A stretch of 41,485 nt of DNA from Candidatus Omnitrophota bacterium. Its GTDB lineage: Bacteria; Omnitrophota; Gorgyraeia; 1-14-0-20-64-10. Location of the stretch: contig JACOVG010000033.1 of NCBI GenBank assembly GCA_016177405.1, forward strand, positions 1-41,485, written 5' to 3'. Under the pieces are notes generated by a model. That model had not been told where the DNA came from and did no database searches. It saw nothing but the letters and a program-made list of their open reading frames with translations. The translations under genes were made by a program, and so were the position numbers. Shown here piece after piece: positions 14,296 through 21,943 of this stretch. Position 1 is the first letter of the stretch. Each line of letters opens with the position of its first letter.

Positions 14296-15002
14296 CAAAA
14301 GGTGAAGGCGATCTCCTTGCTTTCACCATCCGCCACCGTGACCGACTGGCTTTTGGCGCCGAACTTCTCGTGCCAGGCCTCGAGGGTGTAGGTGCCGGCG
14401 GGCAAGCCCTTCAGCGCGAAGGAGCCGTTTTCGTCCGTGACCCCGAAGAAGGGGTGCTCCACCGCGTGCCCGAAGGCCGCCATCCAGGGGTGCACGTTGC
14501 ACTTAAAGGGAATGGCCATCTCCGGCTTGTCGAAGATCTTGACCGTCTTCATGCCCTTGACCGGCTGGGCGATGTTGAATTTCTTGTTCACCTTGGGCTG
14601 GGCGTTCACGTTGTGGAGGGTGGAGTCGCTGTTTTGGATTGAAAGCGGCTGGCCCACCTGGACGCCGAAGACGTGAGGAGTATACAGGCACCCTCCCTGG
14701 TCCAGGACGACGGCTTCCTTGGGGGCGGGGTAGGCGCCGGGCTGGACGCCATCCTTCACATAGACAAACACATGGCGCAAGGTCCCGTTCGGATTGACCA
14801 CGACCTCCTCGGAAGAGACCGCGCCGGTGTGCTGCTGCTGGCAGACCGGGTCGGCCGACATCTTGATCTTGGCGGCCGCGGGGGCCGCGGAGGAGAGCTT
14901 CACGCTTCCCTTGATAACTGCCGTGCCGCCGGCGTAGCCGCCGGACGCCGTTACCAAAAAGGTGAGGATACCCAGCGTGCTTGTTAAAACTTTGCGTCGC
15001 AT
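14295..15002 (-). CDS. Exported cupredoxin-like protein (methylamine-utilisation/plastocyanin-like)
   Basis: A 235-residue protein with a signal peptide (MRRKVLTSTLGILTFLVTASGGYAGG). The copper-site pattern is the His in STLHNVNA plus FKCNVHPWM, giving Cys, His and Met as in type I copper proteins. The C-terminal FGVTDENGSFALKGLPAGTYTLEAWH is a carboxypeptidase-regulatory-like beta-sandwich. AAGGAG precedes ATG 15002. Directly before ctaC, it may carry electrons to the oxidase or help deliver copper to CuA; both are inference. Confidence 0.8.
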   Translation of the reverse strand: MRRKVLTSTLGILTFLVTASGGYAGGTAVIKGSVKLSSAAPAAAKIKMSADPVCQQQHTGAVSSEEVVVNPNGTLRHVFVYVKDGVQPGAYPAPKEAVVLDQGGCLYTPHVFGVQVGQPLSIQNSDSTLHNVNAQPKVNKKFNIAQPVKGMKTVKIFDKPEMAIPFKCNVHPWMAAFGHAVEHPFFGVTDENGSFALKGLPAGTYTLEAWHEKFGAKSQSVTVADGESKEIAFTF

Positions 15003-15021
15003 CTTTTTCTCCTTCAGCTTG

Positions 15022-16341
15022 TCATTTTAAGACCAGATCCACCCAATTCGAATTGGCCCGGTGCCGGTCCGTCTCCCCATTCCCGCCATCCCAGACGGCA
15101 ATCCCAAGAAGAATGGGGCGGCCTTCCGGGGTCAAGCCGACGCCTCCGGCCGGGCTTAGGGGGCGGCTCACGACCAACTCCCATCGGCCATCGGCAAAGG
15201 CGGCCTTGCCAGAGGTGCCCTCGGCCGACCAAGCGAGCTGCTCCAGGGACGGCGCGTCAGAACTGGCCGGCCAGCTTCGAAGCGAACCGATTTGAAACTT
15301 CGCGCGCCGGTCAGGGATAAGGAAGAGGGACGCGCGGTCGGCGGGTTCGGTGTCGTTTCGGCTTGGGTCATGCCAAGCCAGCCGGAACGCGATCTCCTTA
15401 TCATTATACAGCGCCTTGACCATAACCGCGGTGACGGCGGCCGGCAAGACCTTGCCCTCCCGATAGAGGCCGCTGGCCAGCCTCAAGTCGGCGCGCGGGG
15501 CGCTGTCCCAGCGGGCATCGGAAGGATCACCCGGAAGCTCCCCTTCCACCCGGACCGCCTCGATTGCTCTGGCCCAGCGGGGTTTCTCCTGGATCGAGCG
15601 GACGTAATAAGCCATCTGCCAGGCATCTTCTTTTGAAACGGCATCCACGTAAGAGGGCATCGGCGTGCCGTCAATCCCGGCCAGCAGGCGAGCCACTACG
15701 TCGCCTGCCGAGGAGCCGGCCCGGTAGCTGTAGCCGTGCGTGAGATCGGCGGCCCGGATCGGCAAACCCCAATTGTCCACCAGGGTGGCAGCGGAAGGGC
15801 CGTCTCCACGGCCATGGGTTCCATGGCAGGCCACACAGCCCAGTTGGGCAAAGAGCTCCTTGCCCTTTTCAAGGTTGGCTCCCTTCGATCCAGGGTCGGT
15901 TCCCAGATGAATCGGCTCGGGCCGGGTCTCTTCGAAGACCTTGGAGAGGGATTTCACGTGGTAGACCAACTGCCAGCGGGTCTCCTCGGGCAGGCGCTGA
16001 AAGTCCGGCATCCGGCTGCCGGGCAGGCCGGTGGAGAGCGTCCGAAAGAGGTCTTCGTCGGTCGGGGGAGTGCCGCTGGCCGTCGTTCGGAACTTGAAGA
16101 TCCCCTCGGCCAGGTTGCGGGGCTTGGGCTCCATCCGTTTGGCGTCGGGCCCATCGCCTGCCCCGGCGGGCCCATGACAGCGGGCGCACGACTCCTGGTA
16201 GACCACCTCGCCCAGCTTCGGGTCGGGGGCGGGCCTTGGGGAAACGTCGGGTTTGGCCAGGGCAAGGGTCAAGCCCCAGCAGAGGAAAAGGGCTGCCGCG
16301 CAAGTCCCCGCGAGCGTTTTTAAGGAAGGCTGGGAAATCAT
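15022..16341 (-). CDS. Diheme cytochrome c with ethylbenzene-dehydrogenase-type heme b domain
   Basis: A 439-residue protein. The signal peptide covers about residues 1-29. A first cytochrome c domain (about 40-135) has CARCH and the likely ligand Met in GSRMPDF. A second (about 155-255) has CVACH and the Met in GTPMPSY. The C-terminal 180 residues resemble the EB_dh/gamma-subunit domain that binds heme b by Met and Lys (WDSAPRADLRLASG...KALYNDKEIAFRLAWHD). It opens the oxidase operon with its own promoter, and is a likely periplasmic electron donor to CuA. No molybdopterin dehydrogenase gene is adjacent, so the EB_dh part may serve another partner. Confidence 0.85.
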   Translation of the reverse strand: MISQPSLKTLAGTCAAALFLCWGLTLALAKPDVSPRPAPDPKLGEVVYQESCARCHGPAGAGDGPDAKRMEPKPRNLAEGIFKFRTTASGTPPTDEDLFRTLSTGLPGSRMPDFQRLPEETRWQLVYHVKSLSKVFEETRPEPIHLGTDPGSKGANLEKGKELFAQLGCVACHGTHGRGDGPSAATLVDNWGLPIRAADLTHGYSYRAGSSAGDVVARLLAGIDGTPMPSYVDAVSKEDAWQMAYYVRSIQEKPRWARAIEAVRVEGELPGDPSDARWDSAPRADLRLASGLYREGKVLPAAVTAVMVKALYNDKEIAFRLAWHDPSRNDTEPADRASLFLIPDRRAKFQIGSLRSWPASSDAPSLEQLAWSAEGTSGKAAFADGRWELVVSRPLSPAGGVGLTPEGRPILLGIAVWDGGNGETDRHRANSNWVDLVLK

Positions 16342-16353
16342 GGAAAGAAGGAC

Positions 16354-16382
16354 ATTCTAGCGAAAGGGGCAGCCACTTTCAA
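16354..16382 (-). promoter_or_regulatory. Promoter of the cytochrome oxidase operon
   Basis: On the minus strand TTGAAA (16382-16377), a 17-base spacer, TAGAAT (16359-16354). Transcription should begin around 16347, only about six bases before the ATG at 16341, and there is no Shine-Dalgarno, so the mRNA would be nearly leaderless. Confidence 0.6.
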
Positions 16383-16392
16383 GCGAAGCGGG

Positions 16393-16920
16393 TTAGGGGG
16401 CGATCTTACCCTCGAGAGAGCTGATCGGGATCGGACCGAAGGTGCGGGAGTCGAAGCTCTCTTCCCGGTTGTCCCCCAGCACAAAACAGGTTCCCTTCTC
16501 CATCCGGCTGGGGCTCGTGGGCGGGTAGGTGAGGCCTTTGGCGTACGGTTCCGGGAGAGGCCGGCCGTTGATGATGACCTGATTCCTGACAATCTCCAGG
16601 GTGTCGCCGGGCAGGGCGATCACCCTCTTGACGTACAGATCCCTGGGCTCGTCAGGGCCCCGGAAGATCACGATGTCTCCCCGCTGGGGGAGGCTCCACC
16701 GGTAATGGTATTTGTGGATGAGGTACGAGCTTCCGACCGGAAGGGTGGGAAGCATGCTGCGTTCGGAGACGACCCCCAAGCCGATCACGTATTGATGGAG
16801 AAAAATCGCCAGGGCGGCCGACCCAAAGGCCACCAGCGCCCAGTTGTTAAACCGCCGGCGTTCCGGGTGGACCCAGCGGCGGTCAAAGAAAGATCTCTTC
16901 TGCCTGCGCTCCTGTTTCAC
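16393..16920 (-). CDS. lepB: Signal peptidase I
   Basis: A 175-residue serine protease that removes signal peptides at the outer face of the inner membrane. One membrane helix (about 28-45) precedes box B SERSMLPTLPVGS with the nucleophile Ser. RGDIVIFRGP follows, then box D YVKRVIALPGDTLEI with the general-base Lys, and box E FVLGDNREESFDSRTFGPI. The start is taken at GTG 16920, after which MKQERRQKRSFFDRR gives a positive cytoplasmic end; a longer frame reaches 16983 but would cross the divergent promoter region. A TATAAT on its strand ends 6 bases before the GTG. Confidence 0.92.
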   Translation of the reverse strand: MKQERRQKRSFFDRRWVHPERRRFNNWALVAFGSAALAIFLHQYVIGLGVVSERSMLPTLPVGSSYLIHKYHYRWSLPQRGDIVIFRGPDEPRDLYVKRVIALPGDTLEIVRNQVIINGRPLPEPYAKGLTYPPTSPSRMEKGTCFVLGDNREESFDSRTFGPIPISSLEGKIAP

Positions 16921-16926
16921 CCCACC

Positions 16927-16954
16927 ATTATAGACCACCTGCCCGGGGTATAAT
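16927..16954. promoter_or_regulatory. Divergent -10-like elements between lepB and the CYTH gene
   Basis: TATAAT occurs on the minus strand at 16932-16927 and on the plus strand at 16949-16954. Neither has a good -35 at 16-18 bases. If the plus-strand element is real, the CYTH gene must start downstream of the ATG at 16953, at GTG 16965 or 16974. Confidence 0.35.
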
Positions 16955-17612
16955 GCCTCTTGCCGTGCGCCGAGTGGGGTCAAATCAAGAGGTGGAGGCC
17001 AAGTTCCTGGTTCGGGAGGCCGGTCTCCTTCGCCGGGCGGCCGCCCTGCGGTCGCTGGACGGTTTTCGGGTGACCGCCCGAAGCCGCGAGCGCCAGGCCA
17101 ACAGCTATTGGGACACGCCCACCTTTGATTTGAGGCGGGCGAAGGCGGTTCTCAAGCTCCGGCGGGTCGGTCGAAGATTTGAGCTCTCCTTCAAAAAGGA
17201 GATTTCCCATGCCGGAGGGGTTTCCCGGCGGCTGGAGGTGTCGGCCCGGCTCACGAAAGAAAAAGTCCGCCGGCTTGGGCGCGGCAAGCTAAAGGCAAAA
17301 CCGATCCATGAGACCTGCCGGATAACCCGAAAACCGCTCGTCAAGCTGTTCACCCTTTACACCGACCGGCAGAAACTCCTTCTGGTTTCTGGGGATCATC
17401 GGGTAGAATTGGCCCTGGACCGGGTGACTTTCCGGCGAGGCGGGCGGATCCTCGGCAGGCGCTTCGAGGTGGAGGTGGAGAATCTCACGGCCTCCGACCG
17501 GCTGTTTCGGACGGCGATCCGCGCCTTAAGGCGCTGTTTTCCGGGAAGACTTGAAAGCTCCAGGGTCTGGAAGGGAGAGTACGGATTCCGATTATGGAAG
17601 CGAAGTCATTAA
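16953..17612 (+). CDS. CYTH-domain protein
   Basis: A member of the CYTH superfamily, which acts on triphosphates or polyphosphate with divalent metals. The signature N-terminus is EVEAKFLVRE (residues 13-22), followed by basic strands: SYWDTPTFDLRRAKAVLKLRR, FELSFKKE, DRVTFRRGGRIL and FEVEVENL. The conserved E-x-E-x-K and Arg/Lys-lined tunnel residues are present. The length of about 219 is usual. ATG 16953 overlaps a TATAAT; GTG 16965 or 16974 are alternatives that keep the EVEAKF motif. The substrate (thiamine triphosphate, tripolyphosphate, other) cannot be told from sequence. It is divergent from lepB. Confidence 0.82.
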   Translation: MPLAVRRVGSNQEVEAKFLVREAGLLRRAAALRSLDGFRVTARSRERQANSYWDTPTFDLRRAKAVLKLRRVGRRFELSFKKEISHAGGVSRRLEVSARLTKEKVRRLGRGKLKAKPIHETCRITRKPLVKLFTLYTDRQKLLLVSGDHRVELALDRVTFRRGGRILGRRFEVEVENLTASDRLFRTAIRALRRCFPGRLESSRVWKGEYGFRLWKRSH

Positions 17613-17625
17613 AGGAGGTGGCGGG

Positions 17626-17874
17626 ATGATCAAGACCTTGGGTTTTGTCGCGGCGATCGTCCTGCCCTTCATGAACATTCCGCTCATCCTCACGATCCAG
17701 CGGCGGCGCTCCTCGAAAGACATTTCTCTTATCTGGACGATCGGGGTTTGGCTGTGCCTGGCCGGGATGCTGCCCTCGGCCCTGATCTCGTCCGATCCGA
17801 TCTTCAGGATTTTCGCGGTGATCAATCTCACCATGTTCAGCCTGGTGGTGGCGCAGGTTCTCCGCTTCCGGTGA
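17626..17874 (+). CDS. Small PQ-loop-like (SemiSWEET-type) membrane protein
   Basis: An 82-residue protein with three predicted membrane helices. The loop ILTIQRRRSSKDISLIWT recalls the PQ-loop segment (usually PQ-x-xx-+-k-S-x-d-i-S) of SemiSWEET/MtN3 half-transporters, though the Pro-Gln pair itself is replaced by Ile-Gln. A strong AAAGGAGG at 17611-17618 selects ATG 17626. If a SemiSWEET, it would dimerise to carry a small solute. Similarity is by pattern only. Confidence 0.55.
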   Translation: MIKTLGFVAAIVLPFMNIPLILTIQRRRSSKDISLIWTIGVWLCLAGMLPSALISSDPIFRIFAVINLTMFSLVVAQVLRFR

Positions 17875-17897
17875 GTTAGCGCAAGGAGGAATCCGAT

Positions 17898-18455
17898 ATG
17901 GCCTTGACCCCTTCCACCATGCTGGCCCTGGGAACGCCGGCGCCCGATTTCAAACTGCCCGATGTGGTTTCCGGGAAAACGATCGGCCGGGACGAGTTCG
18001 CCTCGAGGAAGGCGCTCCTGGTCATGTTCATCTGCCGGCACTGCCCCTACGTGGTGCATGTCCGCGAGGAGCTGGCCCGGCTGGGGCGCGATTATGCCGC
18101 CAAGGACGCGGGGATCGTCGCGATAAGCGCCAACGACGCCGCCAACTACCCCGACGACGCCCCGGCCAAGCTCAAGGAGATGGCGCTGGAGCTTAAACTC
18201 ACCTTTCCCCTCTGTTACGACGAGACCCAGGCGGCGGCCAAGGCCTACGCCGCGGCCTGCACGCCGGACTTCTTCCTCTTTGATGAGGCAAGGAAGCTGG
18301 TCTACCGCGGCCAGCTGGACGACGCCCGGCCCGGCAACGGCAAGCCCGTGAACGGCAAAGATCTCCGGGCGGCCTTAGAGGAGGTTCTGGCCGGCCGGCC
18401 GGTTTCGCCTGTTCAGAAGCCCTCCATGGGCTGCAACATCAAGTGGAAAAAATGA
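17898..18455 (+). CDS. Thioredoxin-fold peroxiredoxin-like protein
   Basis: A 185-residue AhpC/TSA-type protein of the PRX-like group. It begins LGTPAPDFKLPDVVSG and has ALLVMFICRHCPYVVHVREEL with CRHC in the thioredoxin CxxC position. IVAISANDAANYPDD and TPDFFLFDEARKLVYRGQLDD follow, and the C-terminal PSMGCNIKWK is a hallmark of the group. No signal peptide is seen, so it is probably cytosolic. AAGGAGG precedes ATG 17898. It overlaps the AsmA-like gene by ATGA. The reaction (peroxide or disulfide reduction) is from family. Confidence 0.88.
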   Translation: MALTPSTMLALGTPAPDFKLPDVVSGKTIGRDEFASRKALLVMFICRHCPYVVHVREELARLGRDYAAKDAGIVAISANDAANYPDDAPAKLKEMALELKLTFPLCYDETQAAAKAYAAACTPDFFLFDEARKLVYRGQLDDARPGNGKPVNGKDLRAALEEVLAGRPVSPVQKPSMGCNIKWKK

Positions 18456-19789
18456 AGCGGTGGCTTTTGGTCTTTCTCGTTCTGGTGCTGGCGGGGCTGG
18501 CCGCCGCCTCTTTTCTTTTAACCTGGGGGATCCAGCATTACCGGAAGAATCTGATCCAGGGGCTTGAGCAGTCCCTGGGCCATCCGGTCAAGCTGGAGCA
18601 GGTGGGGGTCAATCTCTTGGGAGGGGTGAACGTGAGCCTTCGGGGCTTCGCGGTCTATTCCAGCCGGGAGGCCCTTGACCGGCCGGCCGTGGAGGTGGGC
18701 AGCCTCGACCTTTCCCTGCGGTTGGCCCCGCTCTTGCGCCGAAGGATAGAGATCGGAGCCATTCGAATCGTCCATCCGAAGATGGCCTTGGTGAAGGACT
18801 CCAAGGGAAGCGTCGCCATCGAGGGTTTTCCGCCGGCCGCCTCCGGGCCGGCCCCCGCGGCCGCCTCCGCCCACGGCATGCCGAGCCTCCCCTTTTCGAT
18901 CGGCTCGCTGGAGATCCGGCAGGCTGAAATCACTTTAAAAGATCCGTCCGCCCGTCCGCCCCTTTCCCTGGCGATCGATCAAATCGATGTGACGGTGGCC
19001 AACCTCTCCCTTACCCAGCCGATCGATTTCAAGGCCCAGGCGGCCTTCTTGGGCCCCAGGCAGAACCTGTTCCTCCGGGGCAAGCTTCGCCTGCCGGCGT
19101 TCGGAAACCCGGGTTCCTTGGAGGGGCTTGAGATGGAGGCCAAGGCCCTGGACCTGGCGCTCCTTTATCCGGCGGCCGGTCCCAACGACACGGCCCTGCG
19201 GGGGATGCTTTGGTTTGAGCTTGCCGGGCGCGCGCCAACCCTGGCCGGAGCGGAATTCTCCAAGGCCCTTTCGGGTTCCGGAAAGCTTCGCCTGGAGGGG
19301 TTGACCCTGGTGAACCTGAATCTTCTTCGGGAGGTCTTAAGGCAGATCACCGTGATCCCGGGGATTGTGGGGGTCCTGGAGGGGGGCCTGCCTTCTTCCT
19401 ATAAAGAGAAACTCTCCAAGCGGGATACCCTCTTTGAGCCGATTGACATCCAGGCTTCCCTTAAGGATGGGGCTATTTCCTTTGACGATTTCCGGCTGGC
19501 CACGGACACCCTTGAGCTGACCGGCAGGGGGACGCTCGGATTGGACGGAAGACTGAACAGCTCCACGACGCTTCATGTCGAGCCGGAGCTTTCCGAGGCG
19601 ATCGTCGGATCGGTCCGGGAGCTCTCGGCCCTGCTGGAGGGAGGAAGGTTCACCCTGCCGGTGCTGATCTCCGGCACCCTGCCCGCCGTCACGGTTTTAC
19701 CCGATCTTTCTTACATCGCCTCCCGGGTCTTCACCCAGAAGGCCGGTGACGTCCTGGGCGATCTGCTCGACAAGGTCCTCAAACCATAG
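18452..19789 (+). CDS. AsmA-family protein
   Basis: A 445-residue protein anchored by one N-terminal helix (MKRWLLVFLVLVLAGLAAASF). The AsmA start motif LEQSLGHPVKLEQVGVNLLGG follows, then VEVGSLDLSLRLAPLLRRRIEIGAIRI, the repeating beta-groove pattern of AsmA/TamB/VPS13-like bridge proteins. The C-terminal LEGLTLVNLNLLREVLRQI and GAISFDDFRLATDTLELTGRGTL also fit. Such proteins are linked to lipid movement to, or biogenesis of, the outer membrane, which supports a diderm host. ATG 18452 overlaps the previous stop. Its 3' end overlaps the convergent DUF819 gene by 11 bases. Confidence 0.88.
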   Translation: MKRWLLVFLVLVLAGLAAASFLLTWGIQHYRKNLIQGLEQSLGHPVKLEQVGVNLLGGVNVSLRGFAVYSSREALDRPAVEVGSLDLSLRLAPLLRRRIEIGAIRIVHPKMALVKDSKGSVAIEGFPPAASGPAPAAASAHGMPSLPFSIGSLEIRQAEITLKDPSARPPLSLAIDQIDVTVANLSLTQPIDFKAQAAFLGPRQNLFLRGKLRLPAFGNPGSLEGLEMEAKALDLALLYPAAGPNDTALRGMLWFELAGRAPTLAGAEFSKALSGSGKLRLEGLTLVNLNLLREVLRQITVIPGIVGVLEGGLPSSYKEKLSKRDTLFEPIDIQASLKDGAISFDDFRLATDTLELTGRGTLGLDGRLNSSTTLHVEPELSEAIVGSVRELSALLEGGRFTLPVLISGTLPAVTVLPDLSYIASRVFTQKAGDVLGDLLDKVLKP

Positions 19790-20885
19790 CTTTTGCCAGA
19801 AAGGCCGCCGCGAGCCCCAGGTAAGTTCCAAGGAGATTCCCCAGGACCGCCATGAGCAGGCCCACCCCGGCCAGCTTGGCGTCGTAAGTGGCCCCGACAA
19901 TCGGGGCCGAGATGGGCCCGCCGATCGCGGCTTGGCTCGCGGTGGCGATGAGGCCCAGCGGCGCCTTGAGGAGAAACCCCGCCAGAAGAAGAACCGCTCC
20001 ATGGATCGCGATCCACGTCAGGCCCAGCGCCAGGAAGATCGGCGTTTCAATGAGAGCGGTAAACTGGGCCCGCGCGCCGATCGTGGCCAGGAGTATATAG
20101 AGGAAGAAGGTTCCCACCCGGGAGATCCCCGCCTTCTCCAAGCGCCTCGCCGGCGTCAGCGACAATCCCACCGCCGCCGTGGTTACCAGCAAAATGGTCC
20201 AGGTCTCCCAGCTCACCACCCTTCCCATCTCCGGCAGCCACCGCGCTACCCCTTGCGCCGCCAGCGACAGCCCAATGGCCAGCGCCAATCCCCCCAGCCA
20301 TGTCATTGCGACCCCGAGCGCGAAGCGCGAAGGGGGAAGCAATCCCGTTCTTAAGCTCGGGTCGTGCCGTTCGGGACACCCCGAGAGGGGGTTTCCTGCA
20401 CCCTCGATAAGGCGATCCCAGCGGCCCTGCAGCGCGGCGGCGGCCAGCAGCAGCCCCATCCAGGAGTAGGCGACGAGCGCGTCCACCACGATGATCGGAG
20501 CGATGAGCGGATCGGGCACATGGAGCGCCTCCTTGACGGCCAGAAGATTGGCCGAGCCGCCGGTCCAGCTGGCCGAAAGGGCTCCGATGGCGGCCCAGGA
20601 GCCTTCGGGCAGCCACCTCCCGTAAAGCTTAAAGCTCGCCAACCCTCCCAGCAGGGTTCCCGCGGAGCCGGCGAGCATCAAAAGCAAGGCCAGCCGGCCC
20701 AGCCGGGCGAGGGCCTTAAGGTCGGTGCCGACCAACAGGAGAACCAGGCACACCGGCAGGAGATGACGGGAGCAGAAGGTGTAAACAGGATGAGCGGCCG
20801 GAATCCACCCGGCGGTGCTGGCCGCCATCGGCACGAGGTAAAACCAAAGGGGGGTTGGAACTTTCTTAAGAAAGTTGAGTGCCAC
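19779..20885 (-). CDS. DUF819-family membrane protein with in-frame repeat insertion
   Basis: A 368-residue protein with about ten membrane helices and the DUF819 pattern: LLVGTDLKALARLG, SASWTGGSANLLAVKEAL, APIIVVDALVAYSWMGLLL, and near the end GLIATASQAAIGGPISAPIVGATYD with NLLGTYLGL. Members resemble gluconate/anion-transporter-like folds; the substrate is unknown. Residues about 167-194 (NPLSGCPERHDPSLRTGLL..) are not membrane-like and are encoded by a palindromic repeat element lying in the central loop. The start is GTG 20885, with a 20-base overlap with the epimerase gene; internal ATG starts also exist. The insertion keeps the frame, so the protein may still work. Confidence 0.83.
   Translation of the reverse strand: MALNFLKKVPTPLWFYLVPMAASTAGWIPAAHPVYTFCSRHLLPVCLVLLLVGTDLKALARLGRLALLLMLAGSAGTLLGGLASFKLYGRWLPEGSWAAIGALSASWTGGSANLLAVKEALHVPDPLIAPIIVVDALVAYSWMGLLLAAAALQGRWDRLIEGAGNPLSGCPERHDPSLRTGLLPPSRFALGVAMTWLGGLALAIGLSLAAQGVARWLPEMGRVVSWETWTILLVTTAAVGLSLTPARRLEKAGISRVGTFFLYILLATIGARAQFTALIETPIFLALGLTWIAIHGAVLLLAGFLLKAPLGLIATASQAAIGGPISAPIVGATYDAKLAGVGLLMAVLGNLLGTYLGLAAAFLAKAMV
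20304..20390. repeat. Palindromic repeat element inside the DUF819 gene
   Basis: Two nested hairpin-forming blocks. Block one pairs ATTGC (20305-20309) with GCAAT (20339-20343), CCCC with GGGG, and a central GCGC-GAA-GCGC. Block two pairs CTCGGG (about 20355) with CCCGAG (about 20380). The 'CATTGCGA...GAAGCAATCC' look matches the interspersed repeats often seen as scattered copies in uncultured bacterial genomes. The borders are approximate; only one copy occurs in the window. Confidence 0.6.
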
Positions 20886-21942
20886 AGCCGGGACTTGTCG
20901 GATGAACCAGGAGTTGGGCCCCGCGCGTCACAAAACCGCTCCGGCACGGGGGCGAAACCACCAGGAGATGGGAATCCAGGTCCACATAGCGGAAGGCCCC
21001 GGTCCCGCAGGCCAGGTGGACCGAGGGGGCCAGGCCGATCGCCGACTCGGCCATACAGCCGATCATGAGGCGCACCCCCGCCTTTTGGGCCAGGCCAACG
21101 ATCTTCAAGCTTCCCCAGAGGCCCGTCTTGGCGAGCTTGAGGTTGATCGCCGAGACGGCCCGCCTTTGGATCAGGGCCGTCACCTCCTTGACGGTGCGGG
21201 CCGACTCATCGGCGGCCACCGGGATCTTGCCTTCTTGCTGGACGCGCGCCAAGCCCTCCACGTCCCCCTTGAAGACCGGCTGTTCGAACAAGCCGACCGG
21301 CAGCCCCATTTTCTTAACGGCCAGGGCGAAACGGATGGCCTGCCGGGTTTGAAAACCCTGGTTGGCGTCCACCCAGAGACGCGCGCGAGGGGCCGCCCGG
21401 TGAACGGCGGCGACCCGGCGAATGTCTTCATCCAGGTCGCGGCCGGTCACCTTGACCTTCAATCTCCTGAAGCCGAGCCGGTAGGCGCGCCGCGCGGCCA
21501 GGGCCGCCCGCGCCGGCGGCCAGGCCGACAGGGTGAGACTGGTGGTGACGGAGCGTTTGCGCCCGCCCAGCATCCGCCAAAGGGGGACCCTCTGCGCCCG
21601 GGCATAGGCATCCCACAGGGCGCACTCCAGGGCGGCGGCCGCGGCGGGGTGCTGGGCGCAGATCTCCCAGGTGATTCCCACCAGGGATTTGAGGTTTCGG
21701 ATTTCATTTCCCAGCAGGCCGGCGGCGGCTTTTCGCAGCAGAGGGGTCATGGCCCGCGGGGTGTCTTTCGGCCAGGCCAAGGAGCTGGAGGCCTCCCCCA
21801 GACCGATCGCGCCGTTGTCCAGCTTCAAGGCGACGAGGAGATTCCGGCTTTCCCGTTTTTCGCCCAGCGACGTGACAAAGCTCTGGCGCATGGAAAGCTT
21901 CAAGGGAATGATGCCCGACCCCACGATGCGCGCGAATTTCAT
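20866..21942 (-). CDS. Dipeptide epimerase (enolase superfamily, L-Ala-D/L-Glu epimerase-like)
   Basis: A 358-residue enolase-superfamily enzyme. The N-terminal capping domain contains QSFVTSLGEKRESRNLLVALK. The barrel has the acid/base Lys pair in RRLKVKVTG, metal ligands in LWVDANQG, LFEQPV and VAADES, and the second catalytic Lys in INLKLAKTG. This K-x-K / D-E-D / K-x-K plan is that of dipeptide epimerases acting on L-Ala-D-Glu from peptidoglycan. The stop of the NlpC/P60 gene is one base before its ATG, and the two functions fit one murein-peptide recycling path. The exact dipeptide preference is unknown. Confidence 0.87.
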   Translation of the reverse strand: MKFARIVGSGIIPLKLSMRQSFVTSLGEKRESRNLLVALKLDNGAIGLGEASSSLAWPKDTPRAMTPLLRKAAAGLLGNEIRNLKSLVGITWEICAQHPAAAAALECALWDAYARAQRVPLWRMLGGRKRSVTTSLTLSAWPPARAALAARRAYRLGFRRLKVKVTGRDLDEDIRRVAAVHRAAPRARLWVDANQGFQTRQAIRFALAVKKMGLPVGLFEQPVFKGDVEGLARVQQEGKIPVAADESARTVKEVTALIQRRAVSAINLKLAKTGLWGSLKIVGLAQKAGVRLMIGCMAESAIGLAPSVHLACGTGAFRYVDLDSHLLVVSPPCRSGFVTRGAQLLVHPTSPGCGTQLS

Positions 21943-21943
21943 G

